From Sphingomonas lacusdianchii (lineage in GTDB: Bacteria; Pseudomonadota; Alphaproteobacteria; Sphingomonadales; Sphingomonadaceae), in the NCBI RefSeq assembly GCF_022664395.1, contig NZ_JAKRET010000021.1, positions 1-54,318 on the forward strand: 54,318 nucleotides of DNA, in the 5' to 3' direction. Each line of letters opens with the position of its first letter. Position 1 is the first letter of the stretch. Positions 8,831-17,700 of this stretch are shown here, piece after piece. A program made the translations under genes and the position numbers. Below the pieces are notes generated by a model. It was not told the DNA's origin and made no database searches. It saw nothing but the letters and a program-made list of their open reading frames with translations.

Positions 8831-9150
8831 GCCTCGGCGATCGCCCTTACATGCGAGCGACCGATGGCCGACAGCGCACCACGCGTCTTGACCGTCCTCC
8901 AACAGACGCAATCGAGATGGATACGGCCCCCCCGTGGCGCGCTGATAGCGGCCCGCTGGAACGGCGCCAGGGCCTTGCGGGGCGTCCGGTGCCCCGAAGG
9001 TCGCCGCGCCGTCTCCTGGGGCTCCTGGCAGCTTCGACGGGCCTTCTCACGCTCGGGTGGGCAGTCGCCTGCGGCATCGTCAGCGCCAGTCTCCAGACCG
9101 AGGGTGGCACATTCGTCCCGTCAGCAGCGGAGCGTTCACATGAGAATTGA
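8827..9150 (+). CDS. Small membrane protein with N-terminal DR-x-YMR motif
   Basis: A 107-residue protein with ATGA overlaps upstream. The N-terminus reads LGDRPYMRATD and parallels LDDRDYMRDRY at the start of the protein encoded at 9902. A long Arg/Pro-rich linker (residues 15-60) is followed by one hydrophobic segment (about 63-86, LLGLLAASTGLLTLGWAVA) and a short tail. The shared N-terminal motif in two neighbours with otherwise different sequences suggests a short targeting or docking signal. It overlaps the next gene by 11 bases. The function is unknown. Confidence 0.65.
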   Translation: MSLGDRPYMRATDGRQRTTRLDRPPTDAIEMDTAPPWRADSGPLERRQGLAGRPVPRRSPRRLLGLLAASTGLLTLGWAVACGIVSASLQTEGGTFVPSAAERSHEN

Positions 9151-9886
9151 GTATCCTTTCCGGTTCCGGCGTGCGCCGGAGCCCGCGCGGCCGACTCTGA
9201 CCATCGTCGGGGAAGCAGACTTCGACAGCGTCCTTCTGGGTGACCTGATCGACGGTGTCCGCCAAGGTGGTGGCAACCGCCTGGTCATCATCGACACCGA
9301 CAATGGACTGATCGCGGCTCACGCCGATACCGAACGCGACCAGCTGATCGATCCTGCGCGTGGTAACTGGGACTTCTTCGCAGACCATCCGAGCGAGTAC
9401 GCTCTATCGAGCGCCGTAGAGAGCTTCGTGCCGACCACGGACCAGCGGCATGCTGCGTGGTTCTATGCCGCCCGCTTCGTGCTTCTCTGGCAAATCCAGG
9501 CGCTGGCCGATCAGCCCGGCGCTTCACTTGCTCAGCTCCGGGAAGCGGTAAGGGGCCTCACGGCCGAACAGATTGCCGTTCAGGCCGGCTACGATCCCCA
9601 CGAGGAGCAAGCGCGACGTTGGGCAGAAACCGTGCGCGCGACGGTTCTCAACGGAATTGACCGGGTTCGCCCTCGTGATCCGCGCATGCCACTCGTGTCG
9701 GTAGGCCGCTGGTTCCAGGGGCCGCCGTCGTCGATCCTCTTCGTGCGTGCGGGCGAGCCCCTCGATCAGGCTTCCCGTGAGGCTCACGCCGCCATCGCGG
9801 CAGTATGCGACCATGCCATGCTGGCGCGGGTCGACGTGGTGAGGGCCCTGGGCCGACATCACGTTGACCAAGCCCGCGTTGCATAA
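9140..9886 (+). CDS. TraD-like protein lacking the Walker A and Walker B motifs
   Basis: The 248-residue protein starts at ATG 9140, because the frame upstream overlaps a better gene. It aligns by eye with the nucleotide-binding domain of the TraD encoded at 3030. TLTIVGEADFDSVLL (19-33) occupies the place of TMMIGTTGTGKTTQL; LVIIDTDNGLIAAH matches AVIFDLTGAFMEAF; then ERDQLIDP..GNWDFF matches ETDVVLNPMDKR..PWTLF, AAWFYAARFVLLW matches PFWQNAARMLFIE, and LVSVGRWFQG..SSILFV matches AFSIRDWISANHRDGSIMFI. The phosphate-binding glycines and lysine are missing and the frame ends before the Walker B region, so it should not hydrolyse ATP. It may bind or regulate TraD, or act as a decoy. Known: TraD domain order. 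Inferred: homology and role. Confidence 0.7.
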   Translation: MRIEYPFRFRRAPEPARPTLTIVGEADFDSVLLGDLIDGVRQGGGNRLVIIDTDNGLIAAHADTERDQLIDPARGNWDFFADHPSEYALSSAVESFVPTTDQRHAAWFYAARFVLLWQIQALADQPGASLAQLREAVRGLTAEQIAVQAGYDPHEEQARRWAETVRATVLNGIDRVRPRDPRMPLVSVGRWFQGPPSSILFVRAGEPLDQASREAHAAIAAVCDHAMLARVDVVRALGRHHVDQARVA

Positions 9887-9901
9887 AGCTGGGGGGCGGC
9901 A

Positions 9902-10684
9902 ATGGGCTTGGATGATCGCGACTACATGCGCGACCGATACCGACAGCGCCAGGGCGCCGGGAATGGCGGAGTACGCTGGAACGACAAAAAGGTACGGGTC
10001 GAGCATGATCCGCCAGGATACAAGAAAGCGGTCCCAAAGCCTGAGGTGCCGCTGGGCAGCGCCAGCTGGATCGGCAAGGATCGCTTCGCAGGAGGATCAG
10101 GAGGCGGTTGGTTTGAGGCGAAGAACCGCGGGCACGATTACCAGCGCGGGCGGTATCGTCGCCGCCCCGTAAAATCTCGGCAGTGGGTACGCTCCTTGCG
10201 GTTGGCGATCCCGGTCCTGTGCCTTCTGACATACGCCATTCCGATGTTCGGCGATGCCAAGAGGGGCGGCTGGTTGCCCGATTTCCGGTCAAGCATTCCC
10301 TTCCCGGAGTCGGGCAGCGTCGAAGTTGCCAAGAATCTCTCGATGAAGCGGGTGACGAGCCACCTAACGGTACAGACGAGCGACGCCAATGCTGTGGTGC
10401 AGCTCTTCGACCCGGACACAGACGACCACGTCCTCTCTGTTTACGTTGCCGGTAATGATCGGGTCGAGGTGCCTGCTCCTCGCGGCACGTATCGAATGCG
10501 CATCGTAGAAGGTCGAAAGTGGCACGGGCCGAAAGAGTTTTTCGGACCGAACACGCAGTTCGAGACGGTCATAAAGCTTCTGACCTTCCCGAAATACGGC
10601 GGGCACGGGATCGACCTTCGCCGGCGTCCAGACGGTAACCTCCATACCCGTCCCATGATCACCAACCCGGAGCCCTTGCAATGA
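9902..10684 (+). CDS. DRDYMR-motif single-pass protein with extracytoplasmic domain
   Basis: 260 residues, 15 bases after the previous gene. The N-terminus LDDRDYMRDRYRQRQ is followed by a basic, Gly-rich cytoplasmic part. One membrane segment lies at about residues 101-117 (LRLAIPVLCLLTYAIPMF). The C-terminal domain is beta-rich and contains V-x-VPAPRGTYRMRIVEGRKWHGPKEFFGPNT and, near the end, RRPDGNL. I recall the G-x-Y-x-x-R...W-x-GP...FG...T plus GNL pattern from uncharacterised proteins of other proteobacteria with similar DRDYMR starts, but cannot name a family. The next gene overlaps by ATGA. Confidence 0.7.
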   Translation: MGLDDRDYMRDRYRQRQGAGNGGVRWNDKKVRVEHDPPGYKKAVPKPEVPLGSASWIGKDRFAGGSGGGWFEAKNRGHDYQRGRYRRRPVKSRQWVRSLRLAIPVLCLLTYAIPMFGDAKRGGWLPDFRSSIPFPESGSVEVAKNLSMKRVTSHLTVQTSDANAVVQLFDPDTDDHVLSVYVAGNDRVEVPAPRGTYRMRIVEGRKWHGPKEFFGPNTQFETVIKLLTFPKYGGHGIDLRRRPDGNLHTRPMITNPEPLQ

Positions 10685-11232
10685 ATGGTCTCGTGCCCGT
10701 GCTCCTGATCGGAGCCGTTCTCCTGTTCATCGTGCTTGGGCTTGTGAACATGAAGCCAGGCAGGGCGGCCAAGTTCCCGGTCGAGCCTAAGCCTCTCATG
10801 ACCGCGACCGAGCGCCAGGTCATCGCCATGCTGGAAGAGGCACTGCCCGCTGCGCGGGTTCACGCGAAGATAGCACTGGGCGCGATCATCAAGACGCGCG
10901 CGGGGCTTTCCCAGCGCGAGCGCATGTCCGTCCGCGGCCGATTTTCGCAGAAGATCGTCGACTTTGTCCTCGAGGACAGAGCATCCGGTCAGATTCTCGC
11001 CCTGGTTGAGCAAGGCAATCGCAGTTCGGACGCCGGCGAGCGCGCCAAGCGGGACGCGATCACCGGCTCGGCCGGTTACAAGACCATCCGCCTGCCCGAC
11101 ACGCGCAGGCCATCGGCCGCCGGCGTCCGCGACGTCGTGCTGGCCGCCCTCTCCGACCACGCAGGAACCGACAACACCAGCGCCCCTCAGACGCGTGGGG
11201 ATGGGGCAAAGCAGCGCGAGGTGACCGCATGA
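10681..11232 (+). CDS. DUF2726 domain membrane-anchored protein
   Basis: 183 residues with an N-terminal membrane anchor (residues 3-22, GLVPVLLIGAVLLFIVLG). The body (about 38-160) matches the DUF2726 layout: MTATERQVIAMLEEALP, then a FSQKIVDFVLEDRASGQILALVE core and AGYKTIRLP. DUF2726 is related to restriction-like nuclease folds, and the D-FVLED..ALVE stretch resembles the central strand pair of that fold, though the usual lysine partner is not clear. ATGA overlaps on both sides place it firmly in the transfer unit. Nuclease activity is possible but unproven. Confidence 0.75.
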   Translation: MNGLVPVLLIGAVLLFIVLGLVNMKPGRAAKFPVEPKPLMTATERQVIAMLEEALPAARVHAKIALGAIIKTRAGLSQRERMSVRGRFSQKIVDFVLEDRASGQILALVEQGNRSSDAGERAKRDAITGSAGYKTIRLPDTRRPSAAGVRDVVLAALSDHAGTDNTSAPQTRGDGAKQREVTA

Positions 11233-11435
11233 CTTGGCAGTTCGATGAGATGGGCGAGTTCGGCTCGGAGGCCGACGCCGATCGCTGGGCTAAGCGTAAC
11301 AACCTAGCCCCACAAGACGTCCGTATCACCCGCAAAGGTGACGGCGTGGAGCTCGAGGTCCGACGTTCGGCCCTCGGGGACAGTGGCAGCCGCCACAATG
11401 ACCGTCGCGACGGCCGTCGCAACGGTTTCTTCTAA
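11229..11435 (+). CDS. Small hypothetical protein, 68 aa
   Basis: The start overlaps the DUF2726 stop (ATGA). The first 45 residues have an acidic helix (GEFGSEADADRWAKRNN) and a short strand pair (DVRITRKGDGVELEVRR); the tail is Arg/Asp/Gly-rich. No membrane segment. Not recognised; operon position and tight coupling are the main evidence that it is real. Confidence 0.6.
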   Translation: MTWQFDEMGEFGSEADADRWAKRNNLAPQDVRITRKGDGVELEVRRSALGDSGSRHNDRRDGRRNGFF

Positions 11436-11455
11436 GCAGGGAAGGATACACGACC

Positions 11456-11800
11456 ATGATGCTACGACGTTTCGCCGCGCTGGGGGCTGTCGCCCTTGCA
11501 ATCGGCATGCCCGCAGTGGCCAGCGCCGCTCCCGCCAGCCCGGTTCTTCTCGCCATGGCAAGCTTCGCTGGCGAGACGGGTGGCCCCGACGCTGCCAACC
11601 AAGCCAGCCTGAAGAAAGCGCATTACAAAGCGCATGCGGCTGCGCATGCGAAGGGCGATTGCAAGGATTGTCCTGACTGCGCCGATTGCGCCGACTGCGA
11701 CAAGGCCAAACCGGTCGTCACTGCGGCCGAGAAAGCGGCCGGAATCTGCGATCCGACGAAGCACGGCATCGCGAAAAAGGCGGGCAAGGCTGGTGCTTAA
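11456..11800 (+). CDS. Secreted cysteine-ladder protein
   Basis: 114 residues with a clear signal peptide (MLRRFAALGAVALAIGMPAVASAA, cleavage after about residue 25). The mature part has a His/Ala/Lys helix (KKAHYKAHAAAHAKG), then five cysteines spaced every third residue (CKDCPDCADCADC), and a lone late Cys before DPTKHG. The ladder suggests a metal site or disulfide cross-linking in the periplasm or outside. It overlaps the CsgG-like gene by 8 bases, so the two are probably made together. Similar small Cys-rich exported proteins are uncharacterised as far as I know. Confidence 0.7.
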   Translation: MMLRRFAALGAVALAIGMPAVASAAPASPVLLAMASFAGETGGPDAANQASLKKAHYKAHAAAHAKGDCKDCPDCADCADCDKAKPVVTAAEKAAGICDPTKHGIAKKAGKAGA

Positions 11801-12626
11801 TCGCGCCGCCATTCTCGTTGTGACGGCCGCGCTCGCGGCCGTCACCCCTTCCACTGTCGCAGCTCAGAAGCTCGGCCAGGGCGGCACCGGCGTCGACGAG
11901 GCGACCGACCTGCCGCATTGCAGCGCTCCCTTGGGGGTTGCCGCACTGGTCGAGCAGAAAGCGGCCAGCGCGACTGACAACCTTTCACCCCAGCTTCAGG
12001 CGCTGATGCGCATGGCGGAGATGCAGAACGGCGGCAGCACGGCCAAGGTCGATCCGCTGCCGCTGGTCAAGCTGATGGCGGCACGCTCAGGCTGCTTTTC
12101 TGTTGCGGACAGAGGGGCTGCCTTCGACGCCTTGGAGCGCGAGCGCGCACTCGCCGGCGGGACAGCGCGCCCGGTCACGAAGGCGGACTACTTGCTGCAG
12201 GTCCAGGTCGTATATTCCGACGCCAAGTCCCGCGAATCTGGTGGCGGTGTAGGAGGCGTCTTCGGAGGCGCCGTCGGGCTCAAGTCCAAGACGCTCGAAT
12301 CTCAGGTGCTCCTCACGCTGGTAAGCGTCGACACGGGCATTCAGGAGGCGGTCGCCAGCGGCTCGGCCCGGAAGAAGGACCTCGGCGTGGTCGGAGGCGG
12401 TCTGCTTCTGGGCCTCGGCGTTGGCGCGCTCGGGGGCACCTACGGATCCACGGACATCGGCAAGATCACCTCGCTTGCGATGCTCGACGCGTACCGCAAG
12501 CTGATCGCCGATGCGCAGCCAAGGCTACAGGCTCGGTTGAAGACACCGCCGCAGGCGTCTCCTGTTCCCGGCGGTGTGGCGACGGCGCCAGCCGCGTCGA
12601 TCGTCTCTGCAGCTCCCGGCAAATAG
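11793..12626 (+). CDS. CsgG/HfaB-like exported protein
   Basis: 277 residues from a GTG start that overlaps the previous stop. There is a signal peptide (about 1-24, LNRAAILVVTAALAAVTPSTVAAQ) without a lipobox. The core shows CsgG-family order: MAARSGCFSVADRGAAFDALERERAL, KADYLLQVQVVYSDAKSR, a glycine-rich segment, ESQVLLTLVSVDTG, and a C-terminal ITSLAMLDAYRKLI helix. CsgG forms the outer-membrane curlin export pore and HfaB anchors holdfast in Caulobacter. The family also includes periplasmic LpoB-like proteins. Without a lipobox, pore formation is uncertain. The pairing with the cysteine-ladder protein suggests it handles that partner. Confidence 0.75.
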   Translation: MLNRAAILVVTAALAAVTPSTVAAQKLGQGGTGVDEATDLPHCSAPLGVAALVEQKAASATDNLSPQLQALMRMAEMQNGGSTAKVDPLPLVKLMAARSGCFSVADRGAAFDALERERALAGGTARPVTKADYLLQVQVVYSDAKSRESGGGVGGVFGGAVGLKSKTLESQVLLTLVSVDTGIQEAVASGSARKKDLGVVGGGLLLGLGVGALGGTYGSTDIGKITSLAMLDAYRKLIADAQPRLQARLKTPPQASPVPGGVATAPAASIVSAAPGK

Positions 12627-12639
12627 GGATGGCTCGGCC

Positions 12640-13095
12640 GTGAATATGATGGATCGCTTCGGGCTCACCCGGTGCCCATACTGCTCCAACGGCATGTTGC
12701 CCTGGACGCCCGGGAAGCGGGTGCATCACTGCGAGCGGTGCCAACGGCCGCTCGCGATCTACCGCAGCCTCCTACGCGGACGTCGGTTCCGCATCATCCC
12801 ACTCTACGCCGCGGTCCACGCGACCGCGGCCGTTCTTGCGCTTCTTGCAATGGCAGTCGTTCTCGCAGCCGGCGACAGTCCACGCCACATCATTGCCGCG
12901 ATCGCGTTTCCGCTGGCTCTCTTTGGTGCGAGCGACGTTGCCGATGGGTATCTATCGGTTCGAACGGGGGTTAATCGCACCTTTGGCCGGGTTCGCTTGG
13001 GGCGAGGCGCACGGGCGCTAGGAATTGCGACGATCCTCTTTGGCCTGGCAGGCTGCTTCGTGGCGGCGATCGGGATAGTTGCTTACACCGCCTGA
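12640..13095 (+). CDS. Zinc-ribbon membrane protein
   Basis: 151 residues. The GTG at 12640 has AGGGA about 10 bases upstream; ATG at 12646 is an alternative. The N-terminus has a zinc ribbon, CPYC-N16-HHCERC (residues 11-33). Three to four hydrophobic segments follow (about 50-75, 84-103, 127-150). It is the last gene of the + strand unit that began at 2747 and converges on the ligase gene. A possible weak stem CTGACC/GGTCAG lies between them. Function unknown. Confidence 0.65.
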   Translation: MNMMDRFGLTRCPYCSNGMLPWTPGKRVHHCERCQRPLAIYRSLLRGRRFRIIPLYAAVHATAAVLALLAMAVVLAAGDSPRHIIAAIAFPLALFGASDVADGYLSVRTGVNRTFGRVRLGRGARALGIATILFGLAGCFVAAIGIVAYTA

Positions 13096-13109
13096 CCTAA
13101 CGACAAGGG

Positions 13110-14198
13110 TCAGCGTCGGACCCCGCAGAGCTCCGTCACGTCGACCAGCGACGCATGACGCACCTTGTCGCTCCCTTTCAAATGGCGAACGCGAACCCGC
13201 ATGAGCGGCTCGATCCAGCGCGCCTTTTTTGAACGCGGCATGCCCGCCAGTGGCCGATCGCGGGTGAGCTGCTCGGCCGCGGCATAGAACACCTCCCGCG
13301 TATCGCTCGGAAGCGTCACAGCGGCGCCGCCAGCATATTCCAGCCCGTCGGCCGTATCTCGCGCCAGGAGGGCGGAAACCGGCTCTCCAGGCGTCGCCTC
13401 GGTGCCGACCACGACGAACTCCTCCTCCGTCCACGCCTTGATCTTGAGCCAACTCTTGCTTCGGCCGCTCTGGTAGCGAGATCCGCGCTTCTTTGAGACG
13501 ATCCCCTCCAATCCCATCCCGTCAACCGCGTCGAAGAATGCTCGACCTCCGCCGCGCACGTCGGCGCTGAAATGGATCGGGCTCGAGGGGTCGAAGCCTC
13601 CAATCAACTCCTCGAGGCGATCACGTCGCTGCTCGACGGCCAGCGGCCTTAGGTTCGTGCCGTCGAGGTGCAGAATGTCGAACGCGATGAAAATCAGACG
13701 CTCGGGGGCCCGGCCGATCGCAGACCGGAGAGCGTCGAAGTCACTACGACCGGACTCATCCTGGACGATCACCTCGCCATCGATGATCGCCCGTCGGCAG
13801 GAGAGGGCGTCGGCAGCGGCGACCAGGGGCGTGTAGCGCTCTGACCAATCATGGCCGTTACGCGTGAAGGCGCGGATCTCCGGCCCATCGATCACCAGCT
13901 GGGTTCGGTAGCCGTCATACTTGATCTCATGGATCCAATCGTCGCCGTCCGGCGCGACCTCGACCAGCGTCGGAAGCATTGGCTCGACAAAACCAAGGGG
14001 AGGGCCGCTGCGAGCTTCCGGCGGCAACGGGTCATGGCCGGGCTCATCATGGTGGAGCACATCGCCGAGATTGCGGCAATCGATCGCCTGGCCGCACTCG
14101 GGGCAGGAGATGAAGTGCATCGCTTCCGGCACGTCCGGCGCGACGACGGGCAAGGCGTTCAGCTCTTCCCGGATAGAAGGCGCTCGACTTCGCTTCAC
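13110..14198 (-). CDS. ATP-dependent DNA ligase with N-terminal zinc-binding motif
   Basis: It seals nicks using ATP. Motif I is EIKYDGYR with the adenylated Lys at residue 93; DGEVIV, FDILHLDG, EGIVSKKRGS and SWLKIKAW correspond to the later nucleotidyltransferase motifs. An OB-fold follows from about residue 240 to the end. At 362 residues it equals the ligase part of LigD/LigC enzymes without nuclease or polymerase domains. Residues 29-55 add CPECGQAIDC...HH...H, a likely zinc site not typical of these ligases. It is last in the same-strand series after dnaE2, so it may be SOS-induced and could seal gaps after mutagenic repair. Confidence 0.9.
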   Translation of the reverse strand: MKRSRAPSIREELNALPVVAPDVPEAMHFISCPECGQAIDCRNLGDVLHHDEPGHDPLPPEARSGPPLGFVEPMLPTLVEVAPDGDDWIHEIKYDGYRTQLVIDGPEIRAFTRNGHDWSERYTPLVAAADALSCRRAIIDGEVIVQDESGRSDFDALRSAIGRAPERLIFIAFDILHLDGTNLRPLAVEQRRDRLEELIGGFDPSSPIHFSADVRGGGRAFFDAVDGMGLEGIVSKKRGSRYQSGRSKSWLKIKAWTEEEFVVVGTEATPGEPVSALLARDTADGLEYAGGAAVTLPSDTREVFYAAAEQLTRDRPLAGMPRSKKARWIEPLMRVRVRHLKGSDKVRHASLVDVTELCGVRR

Positions 14199-14249
14199 CC
14201 ACGAGAATCGTTTGCTGCGCGGAGTCGTTCCGAACCTGGGAGCAGACGC

Positions 14250-14483
14250 TCAGCGCCTGATGATAGGAACCGGCGTAACGGTAGCATGGCCCCTGCGCCG
14301 ACATGCCGTACAGCGTAGGCGCGTCACTGCACGAGTAAGAGTGTCATCGGCGCCGAAGCGGAGCAGAATATTTTCTGCCGGCACGTTGATAGTGCGCCCG
14401 CAGGCGCAGACGATCCGCATATCGGAGCGGTCGGCTGCCCATTCGCTGAGCGTGTCATAGGAGAGAGGCTTTCTTGCAGTCAC
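14250..14483 (-). CDS. Small zinc-ribbon protein
   Basis: 77 residues with CACGR (about 26-30) and RCTACRRRGH (about 56-65), which together form a four-cysteine zinc ribbon. The end VTPVPIIRR is polar. Similar short CxC/CxxC proteins occur next to imuAB-dnaE2 in sphingomonads as I remember, but I cannot name a family. It lies 51 bases upstream of the ligase and 16 bases after the previous gene, in the same direction. Confidence 0.65.
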   Translation of the reverse strand: MTARKPLSYDTLSEWAADRSDMRIVCACGRTINVPAENILLRFGADDTLTRAVTRLRCTACRRRGHATVTPVPIIRR

Positions 14484-14499
14484 TAGGTCACCCCGCGGC

Positions 14500-14787
14500 T
14501 CATCTTGGGGTCACCTCCTCGTACTTACCGGCTCGCCGAAGCTGACGAATGATGCCATTGAACGCTGCCGTAACGCCTTGAGCCCTACCGATCTCGTTCT
14601 CCTGGGCGGCAGCATCCCAAAACAGCTCAAGCGGCCATCGCTCGGGACAGTGGGGGAGCAGGCACCGCAGAGCTAGGCGTACCTCAACGCAGTCCAGCTT
14701 CGCCTCGGACGCCCGGGCAACGCCAGACCGAAGGATATGCACCGAGAGCGCGATCACGACGCGCTGATGCCGGGGCAGGGGGCTCAT
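14500..14787 (-). CDS. Hypothetical protein directly after dnaE2
   Basis: 95 residues, starting 2 bases after the dnaE2 stop. Mostly helical, with two cysteines (CVEVRLALRCLLPHC) and a central WPLELFWDAAAQ segment. No recognised domain. Tight spacing argues that it is translated from the mutasome message. Confidence 0.6.
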   Translation of the reverse strand: MSPLPRHQRVVIALSVHILRSGVARASEAKLDCVEVRLALRCLLPHCPERWPLELFWDAAAQENEIGRAQGVTAAFNGIIRQLRRAGKYEEVTPR

Positions 14788-14789
14788 GG

Positions 14790-17700
14790 TCAGTGGAAGT
14801 CATGCGACTTGAACCGCACGACGTCCTCGGGGTCTCGGCCCTCGGCATGGGGTGGCCAGTAGCAATTACGCGGCTCAGGACTCCATGCCTTGTCCCTCTG
14901 GTCGGGCGCACCCGGATGCTGCCCTGCGTCGCCCCGGCCTGTCCGATGCGGGAACGACATGTCACCGACGCGGTGGAGCAGGTCGCCGTGGTCGACGATG
15001 CGGTCGCAGATGACGTGGATGACCTCGCCTTCCTTCTGCACCCGCCCCTTCAGACCGACCATGGACGCCGACATCACGGTGCGTCGCTGCGCCTCGAAAC
15101 GGTCGGGCCAAAGGATGCCGTTAGCAATTCCCGTCTCATCCTCGATAGTTATGAACAGCACACCCTTCGCTGATCCGGGCTTCTGGCGGACCAGGATGAT
15201 GCCGGCGACCTCGACGTGGCGGCCATCGCGGACGCTGGCGAGATCCGCGCAGCGGGTGACACCTCGGCGTGTCAGCTCGTCGCGCACGAACGACAGCGGA
15301 TGCGCGCGGAGCGACAGCTGCAGGTTGCGGTAATCCTCAATGACCTCGCGGCCGTCGGTAAGCGAGCGCAGCTGCACCTCGGGCTCGATCCCCTCCGCGC
15401 TCAGCGTTTCGGCTGCGCGATCGGCCGCGGCGAACAGCGGCAGCGGCGCCTCGCCGAGCCCCCTCACCTTCCAGAGACCCTGCCGGCGATCGGCGCCGAA
15501 GCTGTGGAAGGCGTCGCCGTCTGCAAGCTTCTCGATCGCGGCGCGCTGCGCGCCAGAGCGGCGCCACACATCCTCGACGCTCTCGTAGGCGGTGGTGCTG
15601 CGCGCGGCGACGATCTTGGCGCCGTCCGCGTTCGACAGCCCGCGGATTTGCCTCAGGCCGAGCCGCACCGCCAGGTAGCGTCCGCCCGTCGGCTCGAGCG
15701 TGCAGTCCCAGCGGCTGGCGTTGACGCAGGGCGGCCGCACCTCGACGCCATGCTCGCGGGCGTCGCGAACGATCTGCGCTGGCGCGTAGAAACCCATCGG
15801 CTGCGCGTTCATCAGCGCCGCGCAGAAAATATCGGGGTGGTGATGCTTCATCCAACTGCTCGCGTAGGAGATCTTGGCGAAGCTGGCGGCGTGGCTCTCG
15901 GGAAAGCCGTAGGAGCCGAAGCCCTCGAGCTGGCGGAAGGTGCGCTCAGCGAACTCGCGCGGGTAGCCGCGCGCGACCATGCCCTCGATCAGCTTCTCGC
16001 TGAAGTGGCTGACCCCGCCCGTGAACTTGAATGTCGCCATGGCGCGGCGCAGCTGGTCCGCCTCGGCCGGCGTGAAACCTGCGCCGACGATCGCGACCTT
16101 CATCGCCTGCTCCTGGAACAACGGCACGCCCAGCGTCTTCTCGAGCACCGCACGAAGCTCGGGTCGCGGATATTCGGGCCGCTCTAATCCCTCGCGCCGG
16201 CGCAGATACGGGTGGACCATGTCGCCCTGGATCGGGCCCGGCCGCACGATCGCGACCTGGATGACCAGGTCGTAAAAGCGCCGCGGCTTCATGCGCGGCA
16301 GCATGCTCATCTGCGCGCGGCTCTCGATCTGAAAGGTGCCAAGCGTGTCGGCCTTCTGGATCATGGCATAGACTTCGGGATCGTCATCCTGTAAGTCCGC
16401 CAAGCCGACACTAACACCCTTGGCTTGCTCAAGTAGATTGAAGGCCCGGTTCATGCAGCCGAGCATTCCCAATCCCAGAACGTCGACCTTCATGAACTTC
16501 AATGAGTCTATGTCATCCTTGTCCCACTCGATGATTTGCCTGTCCTCCATTGCGGCGGGCTCGATCGGGACTAGATCATCAAGCCGGTCATGGGTCAGCA
16601 CGAAGCCGCCGGGGTGCTGAGACATGTGGCGCGGCACGCCGATCAGCTTGCGCGCTAGGTCCAGCGTCAGGCGCAGCCGCCGATCGGCAATGTCTAGGTT
16701 CAGCTCCTCGACCTGCTTCTCGCCGACGCCCTCGGCCGACCAGCCCCACACCAGCCCTGCCAGCGAGGATGTCAGGTCCTCCGGGAGCCCGAGCGCCTTG
16801 CCGACGTCGCGCACGGCGCCGCGCGCGCGGTAGCGGGTTACGACCGCGGTCAGCGCGGCGCGGTCCCGACCGTAGGTCTCGTAGATCCACTGGATGATCT
16901 CCTCACGGCGTTCATGCTCGAAGTCGACGTCGATGTCGGGCGGCTCGCGGCGCTCGCCTGAGACGAAGCGCTCGAAGAGCAGCTCGTGCTTGATCGGGTC
17001 GATCGAGGTCACGCCGAGAACGAAGCAGACGCAGCTGTTCGCGGCCGACCCGCGTCCCTGGCAAAGGATCCCGCGCCGGCGCGCCTCGCGCACGATCGCG
17101 TAGACGGTGAGGAAGTAGGGCGCGTAGCCGAGCTCGCCGATCAGCCGCATCTCATGCGCGATTTGCGTGGTGTAGGCCTCCGGCACATTGCCGTCGAACA
17201 TCCGCCCGACCGCCTCGGTCGCCAGCTTCTGCAACGCCTCCTGGGCTGTCAGGCCCTCGATCAGCCGCTCGTGCGGGTACTGATAGGCCAGCTCGCCGAG
17301 GTCGAAGGTGCAGAGCTTGGCGATGTCGACGCTTGCCTGCAGCGCGTCGGGGTAGGCGCGAAAGCGACGCACCATCTCGTCGGGCGATTTCAGCGCGCGA
17401 TCGGCGTTCACCTCGCGGCGGTAGCCGAGCTCGTCGACGGTGCATTTCTCGCGCACCGCGGTGACGACGTCCTGCAGCAGCCGCGCCTCGGGCGCATGGT
17501 AGAGCACGTCACCGGTGACGACAGCCCTCACGCCGGCGCCGCCCGCCTGCCGCGCGAGCGCATCGATGCGCACCGCGTCGCCCGGTCGGCGCCGCTGGTA
17601 GAGAGCCATGTAGCCACGGCGCCCGTAGACCGACTTGAGGTCCTTCAATGCCGCCAGATTCTCCTCGTCCGCCTCATCCGGCAGCAGGATGGCGATGACG

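Noticed and set aside
11338..11676. 112-codon + strand frame
   Set aside because: It lies in another frame over two better-supported small genes.
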